A stretch of DNA of 64,000 bases from NCBI RefSeq assembly GCF_030506285.1, contig NZ_CP119422.1:2790001-2854000 (forward strand), in the 5' to 3' direction. The stretch is from Catalinimonas niigatensis (GTDB lineage: Bacteria; Bacteroidota; Bacteroidia; Cytophagales; Cyclobacteriaceae). Shown piece after piece: positions 43,653-53,214 of the stretch. Position 1 is the stretch's first letter, and each line of letters begins with the position of its first letter. Both the position numbers and the translations under genes were made by a program. The notes below the pieces were generated by a model that was given only the letters and a program-made list of their open reading frames with translations, was not told where the DNA came from and ran no database searches.

Positions 43653-44645
43653 ATGAAACATGTATCTATTCTTATTCCCCGTGGACGCATCAGTGTAGTC
43701 AATATTGAAGGCACATACCAGATCTTATCTGAGGTCAATGGCCTGCTTGTCGAAATGAATAGAGATCCCCTGTTCAAGGTTCAATTGGTTGGCCTTCCTA
43801 AACAAATGAGCAAAACGCGCGGCCTGTTTACTGTCAATCCGGATTTGAGTATTCACAATGTATTTCAAACTGACCTTATTATTATTCCTGCCGTGCATGG
43901 TGACCAGAAACATGTATTGGCCCAGAATGAAGCGTTTATTCCCTGGATCATCCGGCAATATGAGAAAGGGGCAGAGGTGGCCAGCTTTTGCATAGGTTCT
44001 TTTTTTCTGGCTGCCACTGGCTTATTGGAAGACAAGCCCTGCACTACCCACTGGAAGTTTTTCCATGAGTTCAGAAACATGTATCCGGAAGCCAATCTGG
44101 TGGATGATAAAATCATGACCGAGCAGGACGGCATCTATACCAGCGGCGGAGCTTACTCTTATCTGAACTTACTGTTGTACCTGATTGAAAAACATGCCGG
44201 TCGCGAGATGGCAGTTTTCATCTCCAAAGCCTTTATGATAGACATTGACCGCAGCAGCCAGTCGCCCTTTATTATTTTTCAGGGACAAAAAGCGCATGAG
44301 GATGAGGAAATAAAGAAAGCGCAGGAATTTATAGAACAGAACTTTCAGGAAAAAATCAGTATAGAATCGCTGGCTTCCAGGTTTGCCATGGGCAGAAGAA
44401 ACCTGGAACGCAGGTTTAAAAAAGCCACCAGCAATACAGTGACAGAGTACATTCAGAGGGTAAAAGTAGAAGCTGCTAAAATGAGCCTGGAATCCTCACG
44501 CGAGAATGTGAATGAGGTGATGTACAAAGTGGGCTACACCGATAACAAAGCCTTCCGTGCGGTTTTCAGACGGATTACCGGCTTGTCTCCCCTGCAATAC
44601 CGCAATAAATACAACCGGGAGATGGCTGCCGTTTCATTAAATTAG
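43653..44645 (+). CDS. AraC-family regulator with an N-terminal DJ-1/PfpI (GATase1-like) domain
   Basis: 330 residues from the ATG at 43653 (MKHVSILIPRGRISVVNIEG); a TTG at 43629 is less likely. Residues 1-190 form the DJ-1/PfpI domain, with the nucleophile-elbow Cys in SFCIGSFFLAATGLL. The C-terminal AraC domain (about 225-320) has two HTH motifs: ISIESLASRFAMGRRNLERR and VNEVMYKVGYTDNKAFRAVF, then the PLQYRNKY end. Regulators of this type (GlxA-like) respond to nitrogenous or toxic compounds. It is divergent from the ten-gene series and probably controls it. Confidence 0.9.
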   Translation: MKHVSILIPRGRISVVNIEGTYQILSEVNGLLVEMNRDPLFKVQLVGLPKQMSKTRGLFTVNPDLSIHNVFQTDLIIIPAVHGDQKHVLAQNEAFIPWIIRQYEKGAEVASFCIGSFFLAATGLLEDKPCTTHWKFFHEFRNMYPEANLVDDKIMTEQDGIYTSGGAYSYLNLLLYLIEKHAGREMAVFISKAFMIDIDRSSQSPFIIFQGQKAHEDEEIKKAQEFIEQNFQEKISIESLASRFAMGRRNLERRFKKATSNTVTEYIQRVKVEAAKMSLESSRENVNEVMYKVGYTDNKAFRAVFRRITGLSPLQYRNKYNREMAAVSLN

Positions 44646-44744
44646 ACATCAATAAGCAGTTGAAAGTATGTCTGAATAAAAGCAAATTCCTATTTTCTTT
44701 ATCTCTTCACTTAGTGGACAGACGATGGTTCAACATATTCAGCA

Positions 44745-45200
44745 TTAGTCCGTCTTTTCGTAAAATAAGCCTGGGCCGTCGCATGCCCACCAGGTACCAA
44801 CCAGCTTATTTACAGTTTCTAATCTAAGCAGCTCTTTGGGTTCTCCAGTGCAGTTCCCTATTAATTCGTTGTCTGATGGATAGCTCAGTTCCAGGTATTC
44901 TCCATCCGATAAAGTAACGAAGGCATAGTTTCCGCTTTCTTCCGTAGTTATATTGTCCTGGGTTCTGGATTTGACGAAGGTGTTGTCTTCATACAACAGA
45001 TAATACTCCTGCCAGGCCATGTCGCTGCCGGTGGAGGGAGGAACATTGGCAATACTTCCCGACATTTCTACCAGTTCCCATTTTTGAGGATACTCCTCAG
45101 CATTTGATTTTTCAATTGGATTTTCCATCTCTATTCCTTTATCCAATGAACAGGAAAGCAGAATTCCGACGATGACAGCTACCAATAAGAAGTTTTTCAT
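44745..45200 (-). CDS. small predicted lipoprotein
   Basis: 151 residues; signal with lipobox Leu-Leu-Ser-Cys17 (GILLSC). The mature part has two repeated-looking beta stretches (WELVEMSGSIANVPPSTGSD and YYLLYEDNTFVKSRTQDN), as in lipocalin-like Bacteroidota lipoproteins. Function not known. Surrounded by non-coding DNA. Confidence 0.7.
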   Translation of the reverse strand: MKNFLLVAVIVGILLSCSLDKGIEMENPIEKSNAEEYPQKWELVEMSGSIANVPPSTGSDMAWQEYYLLYEDNTFVKSRTQDNITTEESGNYAFVTLSDGEYLELSYPSDNELIGNCTGEPKELLRLETVNKLVGTWWACDGPGLFYEKTD

Positions 45201-45556
45201 GCTTGATCATTTTCACTTTTGCTATTAGCCCTTAGACCCATGGATTAGGCAAAAAGTTGGAATCAGTTCAGAACAAGGCTTGAAATGGCCTTCATAAGCT
45301 TCCAGTAACTGACACCTACTTCAAAAACCATAAAGCTTGGTGTAAGAAGCTTAAAGTCTCGTTTCATTGCGCTGATGCTCATTCATGTTTGAATTTTGCG
45401 AATATGGGTTTGAAAGCTGTAATCTATCTTACTTACTTATTCATAATTTTGATAGCATGTGTTCAAAGTAAATTGCAGGAAAATGACAGGTTCAGATAAG
45501 AAGGGACTGTATTTACTTCAGAAAATAAAGGCTCCGTTTCCTCTTATTCAACTTTT
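45201..45556. other. 356-bp intergenic region with one tiny lipoprotein-like ORF
   Basis: Contains the 31-codon frame at 45404-45499 and otherwise AT-rich DNA with no hairpin or repeat seen. It should contain the promoter of the AraC gene at 45557. Confidence 0.45.
45404..45499 (+). CDS. tiny lipoprotein-like ORF (31 residues)
   Basis: ATG at 45404 gives MGLKAVIYLTYLFIILIACV followed by QSKLQENDRFR and a stop: a complete lipoprotein signal sequence (lipobox Leu-Ile-Ala-Cys) with only 12 residues after the Cys. It may be a real small lipoprotein, a toxin-type peptide or the remnant of a longer lipoprotein gene. No homologue known to me. Confidence 0.3.
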   Translation: MGLKAVIYLTYLFIILIACVQSKLQENDRFR

Positions 45557-46477
45557 ATGATGTATTTTAGTCTTATGGCCAAAGCAGAATCCCTGGAAGA
45601 GTTTTATCAGCATAAATTCAATCAAGTCCCGACAGGCGTACTACAGGATGCAGAGCATTTTAATGTGTTCAGACTGGAAGAAGCCCTGAGCTGCATGACC
45701 GTACCTGCCCAGTATACCCGGCGTGACTTTTACAAAGTTACCCTGATGCGAGGAAAGAACATCTGCCATTATGCCGACAAAAGTATTGAAGTGGAAGGTT
45801 CTAACCTGATGTTCTTCAGTTCGCATGTACCTTACACCTGGGAATCTGTCTCCGGCGATTATACAGGTTACTTTTGTGTGTTCAAGGAAGCCTTTTTTAC
45901 CGCACAGCTGCGGAGCAATATCAATGAGTTGCCCATGTTCCGGCTAGGCGGAAAACCCTCTTATCCCTTAACCAAAACACAGGACAAACAGGTGACACAG
46001 ATCTTTCAGAAAATGCTGAATGAAGTAGACTCCGACTATTCGTTTAAACACGATCTGCTTCGTAATTACGTAACAGAGCTGATCCATTTTGCCCTGAAGA
46101 TGAAGCCTTCGGAAAAACTATATCAGCATCCTGATGCCAAAGCACGAATCACCGCGGTGTTTATGGAATTGCTGGAGCAGCAGTTTCCCATTGAATCGCC
46201 TCATCAGCGTTTTAGCCTGCGTTCCGCCAGAGATTTTGCCGGTAAGCTGGCAGTGCATGTCAATTACCTGAACCGCTCGGTCAAAGGAACGACCGGCAAA
46301 ACGACTACCGATCACATTGCCGAACGCCTTACCAGCGAAGCCATCGCCCTGCTGAAACATACCCGCTGGAATATCTCCGAAATCAGCTATAGCCTGGGCT
46401 TTGAAGATCCTGCTTATTTCTCTCATTTCATGAAAAAGCAAACGCAGCAAACGCCTTCTTCCTTTCGCCTGCTGTGA
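45557..46477 (+). CDS. AraC-family transcriptional regulator
   Basis: 306 residues; start at 45557, or the Met at 45575. The N-terminal part is a cupin-like ligand domain (VTLMRGKNICHYADKSIEVE, FFSSHVPYTWE). The C-terminal AraC domain holds ISEISYSLGFEDPAYFSHFM and ends SSFRLL. Regulators with this design often control the neighbouring oxidoreductase: the SDR gene at 47390 is nearby, with one outer-membrane gene between. Its effector is unknown. Confidence 0.88.
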   Translation: MMYFSLMAKAESLEEFYQHKFNQVPTGVLQDAEHFNVFRLEEALSCMTVPAQYTRRDFYKVTLMRGKNICHYADKSIEVEGSNLMFFSSHVPYTWESVSGDYTGYFCVFKEAFFTAQLRSNINELPMFRLGGKPSYPLTKTQDKQVTQIFQKMLNEVDSDYSFKHDLLRNYVTELIHFALKMKPSEKLYQHPDAKARITAVFMELLEQQFPIESPHQRFSLRSARDFAGKLAVHVNYLNRSVKGTTGKTTTDHIAERLTSEAIALLKHTRWNISEISYSLGFEDPAYFSHFMKKQTQQTPSSFRLL

Positions 46478-46478
46478 A

Positions 46479-47102
46479 TTACCTATTCACAAAAAAATAT
46501 CCTAATGACAGTTGAACGCCGCGGTTTCTGGCTTTTACATCCTCTAAAATTTCATTCTGTATGATACGGTTTCCCAACACATTGCCGAGGCCCAGATTAT
46601 AACGTAAATCAATGACCAGGTTATCCCACCCTATACCTGTACCTACCACTAATCCGTAATCCACTTTGTTAAAAGCATCACGGTTGTCTATGGTGTTGTT
46701 ATCTCCTCCCCGATCGTACTTGTATTTACCTTTGGTTAAAAAAGAAAGCTGGGGACCGGCATACAGACTTACAGCCTCCAAGGGCTTATATTTGAACAAT
46801 ACAGGTATATCAATGTAGCTGAGCCTTTCCTTCACTTCAGTAGTATTCGCATTATATTTTCCTCCCCTGGTGGTGAACAATACTTCTGGCTGCAAAGCAA
46901 AACGTTCTGAGAGACCCGCATTTTCCAACCCTATTTCTGACAGTAATCCAATCTGTAACCCTATTCGCGTACCTCCATCACTGAGGTTTTGCAGAGCAAA
47001 AGAATGGATACCGAAACCTGCTTTAACCCCAAAGCGTAGATCTTGTGCCTGGGCTAGTATTCCTACGAGAATAAATGTGGTGAGTAGAGATAGCTTTTTC
47101 AT
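46479..47102 (-). CDS. outer-membrane beta-barrel protein (PorT-like)
   Basis: 207 residues from the Met at 47102. Signal peptide MKKLSLLTTFILVGILAQAQ, then alternating beta-strands and Gly/aromatic turns (GVKAGFGIHSFALQNL, ALQPEVLFTTRGGKYN, LVIDLRYNLGLGNV), ending VQLSLGYFFV with a C-terminal aromatic. This is the small outer-membrane barrel family with the PorT-like domain. Structural role; partner unknown. Ends 1 bp from the convergent AraC gene. Confidence 0.85.
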   Translation of the reverse strand: MKKLSLLTTFILVGILAQAQDLRFGVKAGFGIHSFALQNLSDGGTRIGLQIGLLSEIGLENAGLSERFALQPEVLFTTRGGKYNANTTEVKERLSYIDIPVLFKYKPLEAVSLYAGPQLSFLTKGKYKYDRGGDNNTIDNRDAFNKVDYGLVVGTGIGWDNLVIDLRYNLGLGNVLGNRIIQNEILEDVKARNRGVQLSLGYFFVNR

Positions 47103-47334
47103 CATTTGATTTGAATAGGTGGTTCATCCATAAAGGCTTATTATCCATAGACGAATCATAAGTGATATACAGACTTGTCCTATGATAAGTAGAGAATGAC
47201 CCTGATTGTTCATTTTTACAGCTGCGTTTATTTATTGACGTAACAGCAGGAAAATGTGTGAATGATGTAATTCAATTCCAGAATTCTGTAATATCTATCA
47301 GGTTAAATATGAAGCCTTTTAATTAAATAAAACC

Positions 47335-47364
47335 AAAAAAGAGCCGCTGTCAAACAAGCGGCTC
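47335..47364 (-). terminator. terminator of the SDR gene
   Basis: GAGCCGCT (47341-47348) and AGCGGCTC (47357-47364), a perfect 8-bp stem with an 8-base loop, followed on the minus strand by TTTTTT (47335-47340). 26 bp after the stop at 47390. Confidence 0.8.
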
Positions 47365-47389
47365 CGAATGCATACACGTATACAATTGA

Positions 47390-48229
47390 TTATAGGGCAG
47401 TGGAAAGCGTTACCTCTCTCCAGCTTTCCAGATCACTTTCTACTGCTTTCATCTTATCATAAGCCATCTGGTAAGCGTCCTCACCCAGAAATAAATGCAA
47501 AGGAGGATTTTGCTCAGAAGCTATCCGGATGATGGCAGCCACCGCTTTCTCGGGATCTCCCGACTGATTCCCATTCAGGCTATTCTGATGCATATCCTGT
47601 GACTCCCTCACCTCCTTATAAGCCTCAATCGGATGCTGAGGTAAGGTAAGTGAGCCGGAGGAAAGGAAATCCGTCCTGAAATAGCCGGGTGCGACAATCG
47701 TTACTTTAACGCCGAAAGCTTTGACTTCTTCTGCTAAGGATTCACTCAAACCCTCTACGGCAAATTTGGTAGCACAGTAAATTCCCCATCCCGGAAAAGA
47801 GCCAAAAAAGCCACCAATGGAGGAGATGTTAAAGATATGTCCTGACTGCCGCTGCCTCAGATAAGGCATTACTTTACGGATGACATGCAGCGTACCGAAC
47901 ACATTGACCTCAAAATTCTGACGTGCTTCCTGATCGCTCAGTTCTTCCAGGCTGCCAGTCAGGCCGTAGCCCGCATTGTTGACCACTACATCAATGCTTC
48001 CAAAATGGCCTACAGTCTGTTCAATTGCCTGACCTACTTCCTCTTCATTTGTTAGGTCAACCCTTAGTGGCAGAAAGTCAGCATCATTCCGGCCTATGGC
48101 TGTATACAGCGCATTTACATTTCTGGATGTTGCTGCTACCTGATGGCCTTGCTGTAACAATTGTTTGACGAGAGAAAGCCCGAACCCTTTGGAGGCTCCA
48201 GTGACGAACCATACCTTTTGCTTTTTCAT
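47390..48229 (-). CDS. short-chain dehydrogenase/reductase (SDR)
   Basis: 279 residues. The NADP-binding loop TGASKGFGLS is near the N-terminus, NNAGYG near 85, the catalytic Ser is in NISSIGG, and the YCATK active-site motif is about 155. The long C-terminal extension (AIIRIASEQNPPLHLFLGED) is typical of Bacteroidota SDRs in AraC-regulated pairs. It reduces a keto group of an unknown substrate. Confidence 0.9.
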   Translation of the reverse strand: MKKQKVWFVTGASKGFGLSLVKQLLQQGHQVAATSRNVNALYTAIGRNDADFLPLRVDLTNEEEVGQAIEQTVGHFGSIDVVVNNAGYGLTGSLEELSDQEARQNFEVNVFGTLHVIRKVMPYLRQRQSGHIFNISSIGGFFGSFPGWGIYCATKFAVEGLSESLAEEVKAFGVKVTIVAPGYFRTDFLSSGSLTLPQHPIEAYKEVRESQDMHQNSLNGNQSGDPEKAVAAIIRIASEQNPPLHLFLGEDAYQMAYDKMKAVESDLESWREVTLSTAL

Positions 48230-48389
48230 ACTTTTATTATTTTGGTTTATACAAAAGTATGGAGGCAGGGCAGGCAGGAGCTATCAGCACGCAAACCGAA
48301 ACTTGCAAAATTCAAACCATCCCAGGAATTCAGCAGAATGATATGAAGCTTACAGCACTGTGAAGCTGTTATATTTAGACCGAAAGCTG

Positions 48390-49025
48390 TTATTCAATAC
48401 CTGCAATCAGTACTTCCCACACCCATTCTTCCCGCTCGCCAAAGCTTTTGCGTACTTTTCTGAGTAGGATATGGGCCTGCCTGGATACTGCTGCCTCATT
48501 GTGTGCCGCCAGCTGCTGATGAAAGCTAAGCGCACCTTGGTACGTTCTGTCGGCAGCGGGTTGTAGAGGGGATTGTACCTGTATGCCCTGAATCACATAT
48601 CCCTCAGAGGTCTGCTGTTCTTTCCCAAAAGATTGCAGAAAACTTCCAACCTTTTCTTTATCCGTGAACATCCGTATCTCCGTCTCCTCATTTACAAAGA
48701 GCAACAGTGCCTGCCGTACGGCCTGCTGGCGAAACACACTGTCCAAAGTGGAGTCTGCCAGAAGATTGACATAATCGGAAAAGTCTTCCAGCTTCTGTAT
48801 GGCTCTGCTTTCAAATGCTTTCAGTTCGTCGTCAGACAAACGTTCTGCCTTAAACTGCGCTTCCAGTGCTTCGCTCTCCATCTCAGCTAGCGGAGCATCA
48901 GCGATCTCTTCCAGCATCCGCTCACGGTGAGTGCTGGCACAGGCCGCAAAAAAAAGTAAGCCCAGCACAAGCAGCAGTGGCAGGTAATTCCTTCCGGAAC
49001 GATGAAGATCAACTCGCTTATTCAT
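48390..49025 (-). CDS. hypothetical membrane-anchored protein
   Basis: 211 residues. An N-terminal membrane segment (YLPLLLVLGLLFFAACAS) ends Ala-Ala-Cys, possibly a lipoprotein signal, then helical, charged sequence (EALEAQFKAERLSDDELKAF) and a mixed C-terminal domain with QLAAHNEAAVSRQAHILLRK. No family recognised. It overlaps the next gene by 8 bp and is translated with it; the two may form a membrane complex. Confidence 0.6.
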   Translation of the reverse strand: MNKRVDLHRSGRNYLPLLLVLGLLFFAACASTHRERMLEEIADAPLAEMESEALEAQFKAERLSDDELKAFESRAIQKLEDFSDYVNLLADSTLDSVFRQQAVRQALLLFVNEETEIRMFTDKEKVGSFLQSFGKEQQTSEGYVIQGIQVQSPLQPAADRTYQGALSFHQQLAAHNEAAVSRQAHILLRKVRKSFGEREEWVWEVLIAGIE

Positions 49026-49959
49026 GACTCGGAGGATTAGTTTGCTTAAATCTTAATTCTTTGATCTTATCGGCGGCATACTGCATTTCCAGTATCTCAA
49101 TATTGCGCAGGCTCTGAATGGGCATTGTCAGTTTGTCAATAAATTCCCATTTGTTGTACATCTCCATGCCTATCTGCTTCTCATCAAAAATCTGAAAGAT
49201 ACGGGCATCTTCGCGAATCATACTATCCAGTTGGGTACGCCGCTGCTGCCAGTCTTCTACATTGGAATGGGAAAACACATGGATCATCCAGGCATAGTCG
49301 TTGGTTTTCAGGGCAACCTGTTCGCTCATCTGCTGCTTATCAAGCCTGCGTACAATGGTATCCGTCTGGTAATACGGTCCTTTGACAATAAAGCGCACTT
49401 CGTCCTGATTCGTCTGCACCTGAATACAGCCGTCCTCCCCTGCCTTGATCCGATATGGGGACTCTTCATTGTGCAGCATGATGATATCCAGACTGGCATC
49501 CTGAATAGCTTCCTGGTTATAGGCATTGACAAAACAAAACTGATACTGTTCACTGGTATGGGCATTCATATAAAATACCACCAACACTACCAGACAAAGT
49601 GGTGCAGCGATCCAGAATACTTGTTTTTTTCGCACACTTATCCTTGTAGGCACAATGTCTGTCAGGCCTTTGCTGGCTTTGAAAGCATCCCAGTTCTCAA
49701 AACCCACGTACTGGCTGAGCAAATCCAGCATATCAATGCGGGGCAAATGGGCATGTGCTGATTTGACATGGGTATAAAACCACTTCTCACTCACCCGCCC
49801 GTTCACTTTTTCAATCAGGTCTTCCTGCAAGAGCCTGATCTCCTTCCCTTTCCACTGCTCAATGTCGGTTCCGACTTCCGGAAAAGCCGTACGGAGCCGG
49901 GAGGCAACCTCCTGCTTCAGCATCTGGAAATATGTCAGTTCAGTCTCAGACATAAGCAC
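49018..49959 (-). CDS. hypothetical single-span protein
   Basis: 313 residues; start at 49959 or the Met at 49953 (MSETELTYFQMLKQEVASRL). Residues 1-100 are helical and may bind DNA or protein (EKWFYTHVKSAHAHLPRIDM), then a membrane segment (about 113-131, VFWIAAPLCLVVLVVFY) and a periplasmic domain (140-313). The layout suggests a membrane-linked sensor or signal protein, but the family is unknown to me. Coupled to 48390. Confidence 0.6.
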   Translation of the reverse strand: MLMSETELTYFQMLKQEVASRLRTAFPEVGTDIEQWKGKEIRLLQEDLIEKVNGRVSEKWFYTHVKSAHAHLPRIDMLDLLSQYVGFENWDAFKASKGLTDIVPTRISVRKKQVFWIAAPLCLVVLVVFYMNAHTSEQYQFCFVNAYNQEAIQDASLDIIMLHNEESPYRIKAGEDGCIQVQTNQDEVRFIVKGPYYQTDTIVRRLDKQQMSEQVALKTNDYAWMIHVFSHSNVEDWQQRRTQLDSMIREDARIFQIFDEKQIGMEMYNKWEFIDKLTMPIQSLRNIEILEMQYAADKIKELRFKQTNPPSHE

Positions 49960-50104
49960 TCCTCAAGATCATAAAAATATAGTTGTACTGCTTTGTAAAA
50001 CGTATGCGCTGCCGGTAAAATGATTTACAAAAGCTTTACATGGTCAATTTTTCCAATATAGTCAGGGAATATTTATGTTCAGTACAGTACAAAATCCTAA
50101 AGCT

Positions 50105-51910
50105 ATGTCTAAAGTCAAAGTAAAGTCCTTAAAAGTGATCAAACAATATCTCTTATGGGCCAGCAGCAGTGCTGTAATTTTTATTGCGCTTTTGTGTCTG
50201 CTCGTAGCCTGCAACCCTAATCGATACAGTACTTCACCAGAGCAGCAGACAACGCCTCCTGCGGATGCCAGGCAAAATAAGCAGGCAATAGTTAAAGATG
50301 TTCCTCCTCCACCCGATGTTAAGTTCAATCAGCGTACTGACCCTAATGAACTCCCAGCTGAAATTATAGAAATCCCTGACGATGTGGAGTTTGATATTGA
50401 GCTTGATATTTCCATCACTGAGCAAGGCGATATGGAAGAATTGGTGTTTGAAGAAGCTCCGGCAGAAGTTTTCTTATTTGTAGAGCCTGAAGCTAATGAC
50501 TTCAACACCGAAGAATATGACCGTATCTATGAAAACAGCTTTCAGGCGGTATGGCAGCAGCCGGTGTCTACCTTTTCCATAGATGTGGACAAAGCGGCTT
50601 ACAGCAATGTCAGGCGTTACCTGACTCAGTATCATCAGCTACCCCCCAAAGATGCGGTGCGCATAGAAGAGATGATCAATTACTTTCATTACGATTATCT
50701 CCAGCCCGAAGGAGCGCATCCCTTTGCACTGACTACCGAAATGGGAGCTTGTCCCTGGAATCCTCAAACCCAACTGCTACACATCGGCATACAGGGCAAA
50801 TCCCTGGACTACGAACTCTTGCAGCCTTCCAACCTGGTACTGCTGCTGGATGTATCCGGCTCCATGGATGAACCCAACAAGCTTCCGCTGGTCAAAAAAT
50901 CTATCCGCCTGCTGGTAGAAAATCTGACTGAGCAGGACAGGGTGGCCATGGTGGTATATGCCGGAGCAGCCGGACTGGTATTGCCTTCCACTCCCGCCCA
51001 TCAGCAGGAGAAAATCTGGAAAGCCATTGAAAAGCTTGAGGCCGGAGGCTCTACTGCCGGAGGAGAAGGTATAGCACTGGCCTATCAGATTGCCCAGGAA
51101 AACCTGATTCCCGGCGGCAACAACCGCGTCATTCTGGCTACTGACGGCGATTTCAATATCGGGACTTCTTCCACCGGTGAGTTGGTCAGGATGATAGAAG
51201 AGAAGCGAAAGGCTGGCATTTACCTTACCATCTGCGGCTTTGGCATGGGCAACTACAAGGATGGACGTATGGAGCAGATCAGCAATGCCGGGAATGGCAA
51301 TTACTTTTACATTGACAATATTAAAGAAGCTGAAAAGGTATTTGTGCGGGAGATGCGGGCCAACCTCTTTACCATCGCCAAAGACGTGAAGCTGCAACTG
51401 GAATTCAACCCTCATCACGTAAAAGCCTATCGGCTGATCGGCTATGAAAACCGCATGATGGCCAATGAAGATTTTGACGACGACCAGAAAGACGCCGGTG
51501 AACTGGGTGCCGGACATACCGTCACCGCACTGTATGAACTGATGCCTGCCGAAAGCGATTTGCAAGCTTCTACCCACACGGCTTTGCGCTACCAGCAGAG
51601 TACACCTACGCCTCTGGCCCACACCGATGAACTGCTCACCCTCAAGCTGCGCTACAAGCCCATTGACAGTGATGAAAGCCTTTTGATGGAACACCGCCTT
51701 GCTCAACAGGCATTATCTCAGCCCAGTAATAATCTTCGTTTTGCTTCAGCGGTAGCCGGATTCGGCATGCTGCTCAGGGACTCACAGTACAAAGGTAATC
51801 TCAGCTTTCAGGAGGTGCTACAGCTCGCGCAGGGAGCCAGCGACGCTCAGGATGAGGAGAAGCACGAGTTCATCCAACTGATCAAAACAGCCTCTTTGCT
51901 TAACAGATAA
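50105..51910 (+). CDS. VWA-domain lipoprotein (YfbK-like)
   Basis: 601 residues from the Met at 50105 (MSKVKVKSLKVIKQ); a longer start at 50075 adds ten codons. A membrane/lipoprotein signal ends LLVACN (Cys about 38). A YfbK N-terminal domain (about 150-230) is followed by the von Willebrand A domain with an intact MIDAS: DVSGSMDEPNK, then VVYAGAAGLVLPST and ATDGDFNIGTSS. DUF3520 completes the C-terminus. The family binds ligands via a divalent metal at the cell surface or periplasm; specific role unknown. The next gene starts 11 bp after. Confidence 0.88.
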   Translation: MSKVKVKSLKVIKQYLLWASSSAVIFIALLCLLVACNPNRYSTSPEQQTTPPADARQNKQAIVKDVPPPPDVKFNQRTDPNELPAEIIEIPDDVEFDIELDISITEQGDMEELVFEEAPAEVFLFVEPEANDFNTEEYDRIYENSFQAVWQQPVSTFSIDVDKAAYSNVRRYLTQYHQLPPKDAVRIEEMINYFHYDYLQPEGAHPFALTTEMGACPWNPQTQLLHIGIQGKSLDYELLQPSNLVLLLDVSGSMDEPNKLPLVKKSIRLLVENLTEQDRVAMVVYAGAAGLVLPSTPAHQQEKIWKAIEKLEAGGSTAGGEGIALAYQIAQENLIPGGNNRVILATDGDFNIGTSSTGELVRMIEEKRKAGIYLTICGFGMGNYKDGRMEQISNAGNGNYFYIDNIKEAEKVFVREMRANLFTIAKDVKLQLEFNPHHVKAYRLIGYENRMMANEDFDDDQKDAGELGAGHTVTALYELMPAESDLQASTHTALRYQQSTPTPLAHTDELLTLKLRYKPIDSDESLLMEHRLAQQALSQPSNNLRFASAVAGFGMLLRDSQYKGNLSFQEVLQLAQGASDAQDEEKHEFIQLIKTASLLNR

Positions 51911-51921
51911 ATTCTACTGCT

Positions 51922-53211
51922 ATGAAACTACTGATTGGCATTATGTTCAGCCTTATCCTATCCTTTCATGCCCTGGGGCAGGCCCGGGACCCTTTCCGCT
52001 GGCCGGAAGACACGGCGCAGGCCAAAACCCAATGGGTGCTGCTATCTGATGCAGTCAAAGCCCAAAGGTATACAGATGCCCTGGAACCTTTCCAATGGCT
52101 GCTGGACCAGTCCCCTGATCTGCACGCTTCTCTGTACATTCAGGGAGAGAAGATGTACAAAGGCCTGATAGAAAAAGCCCCGGAAAAGTCTGCGGAAGAA
52201 AAATACCTGGAAGATCTGCTGTACCTGTATGATCAGCGCATGCAGTACTTTCAGGATGAAGCCAATGTAAGTAACCGAAAAGTACTGACTGCCTATCAGT
52301 ATTATAAAAACCGCAAAGACAGGTATCCGGAACTGCTTACACTCTTTGAAAAGGCTTTTCAGGCACACGACCGGCACTTTACTCCTGCCAACCTGATCGC
52401 CTATATGGATGTGATCCGGTTGGTACAGGCCCAGGAGAAGCAACTCACCGATGAAGAAGTGTTGAACCGCTACGATCGCATCTCGCAGCTGTTGCAAAGC
52501 CAGGACACTGGCGAAGCAGCCACAGAAAAGCAGGCCTTGGTAGATAAACTATTATTGGCGACAATCACCTTGGATTGTACAGTGATTGAAGAAAAGTTTG
52601 GCAAACCTTTTCTGGAAAAACACCCTCAGGACCTAAGCAGGGCCAAAAGGATCATGGCTTTAAGTCTGGCTTACCAGTGCAAAGACCTGCCGGTATTTTC
52701 AGAAGCCGCTCAACTGGTACACCAACAGGAGCCTACCTATGGCATAGCCAGAATGCTGGCGCTGATGCACGATTCCAAAGAAAACTACCCTTTGGCTGAG
52801 AAATATTATAAGGAAGCTATTACACTGGCACAGGAAAAAGAGAAGCAGGCAGACATGTACTACGCGCTGGCGCAGCATTATCAGAGGAGAGCCATGAAAG
52901 TACAGGCCAGAACCGCTGCTTTGCAGGCCGCAGAAACGAATCCTTCTCTCAAAGAAGCATATAAGCTCGTTGGCGACCTTTACCTTTCCAGCTTTGACAC
53001 CTGCAAAAAAGGAGAAAGCGCTACCCTCGACCGTGCCGTATACATTGCAGCCTATGAGATGTACCAGAAAGCAGGTAGAACCGATATGATGGAGGTGACA
53101 CGGCAGCAGTTTCCTACTATAGAGCAGATCTTTCAGGAGGGATACGAGGAAGGACAAAAGGTTCAGGCAGGCTGCTGGATCAATGAACAGGTAACATTGT
53201 TACGTCCGTAG
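51922..53211 (+). CDS. exported TPR-repeat protein
   Basis: 429 residues with a signal peptide (1-19, FHALGQA). The mature protein is helical with TPR-like pairs, clearest around LAEKYYKEAITLAQEKEKQA and LAQHYQRRAMKVQARTAALQ. Such proteins scaffold complexes in the periplasm. Coexpressed with the VWA lipoprotein and probably its partner; this pair is inferred from spacing alone. Confidence 0.78.
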   Translation: MKLLIGIMFSLILSFHALGQARDPFRWPEDTAQAKTQWVLLSDAVKAQRYTDALEPFQWLLDQSPDLHASLYIQGEKMYKGLIEKAPEKSAEEKYLEDLLYLYDQRMQYFQDEANVSNRKVLTAYQYYKNRKDRYPELLTLFEKAFQAHDRHFTPANLIAYMDVIRLVQAQEKQLTDEEVLNRYDRISQLLQSQDTGEAATEKQALVDKLLLATITLDCTVIEEKFGKPFLEKHPQDLSRAKRIMALSLAYQCKDLPVFSEAAQLVHQQEPTYGIARMLALMHDSKENYPLAEKYYKEAITLAQEKEKQADMYYALAQHYQRRAMKVQARTAALQAAETNPSLKEAYKLVGDLYLSSFDTCKKGESATLDRAVYIAAYEMYQKAGRTDMMEVTRQQFPTIEQIFQEGYEEGQKVQAGCWINEQVTLLRP

Positions 53212-53214
53212 CTT

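Noticed and set aside
50777-51706. 309-codon antisense ORF inside the VWA gene
   Set aside because: The opposite strand has full VWA motifs including the MIDAS residues, so this frame is a shadow of high-GC codons.
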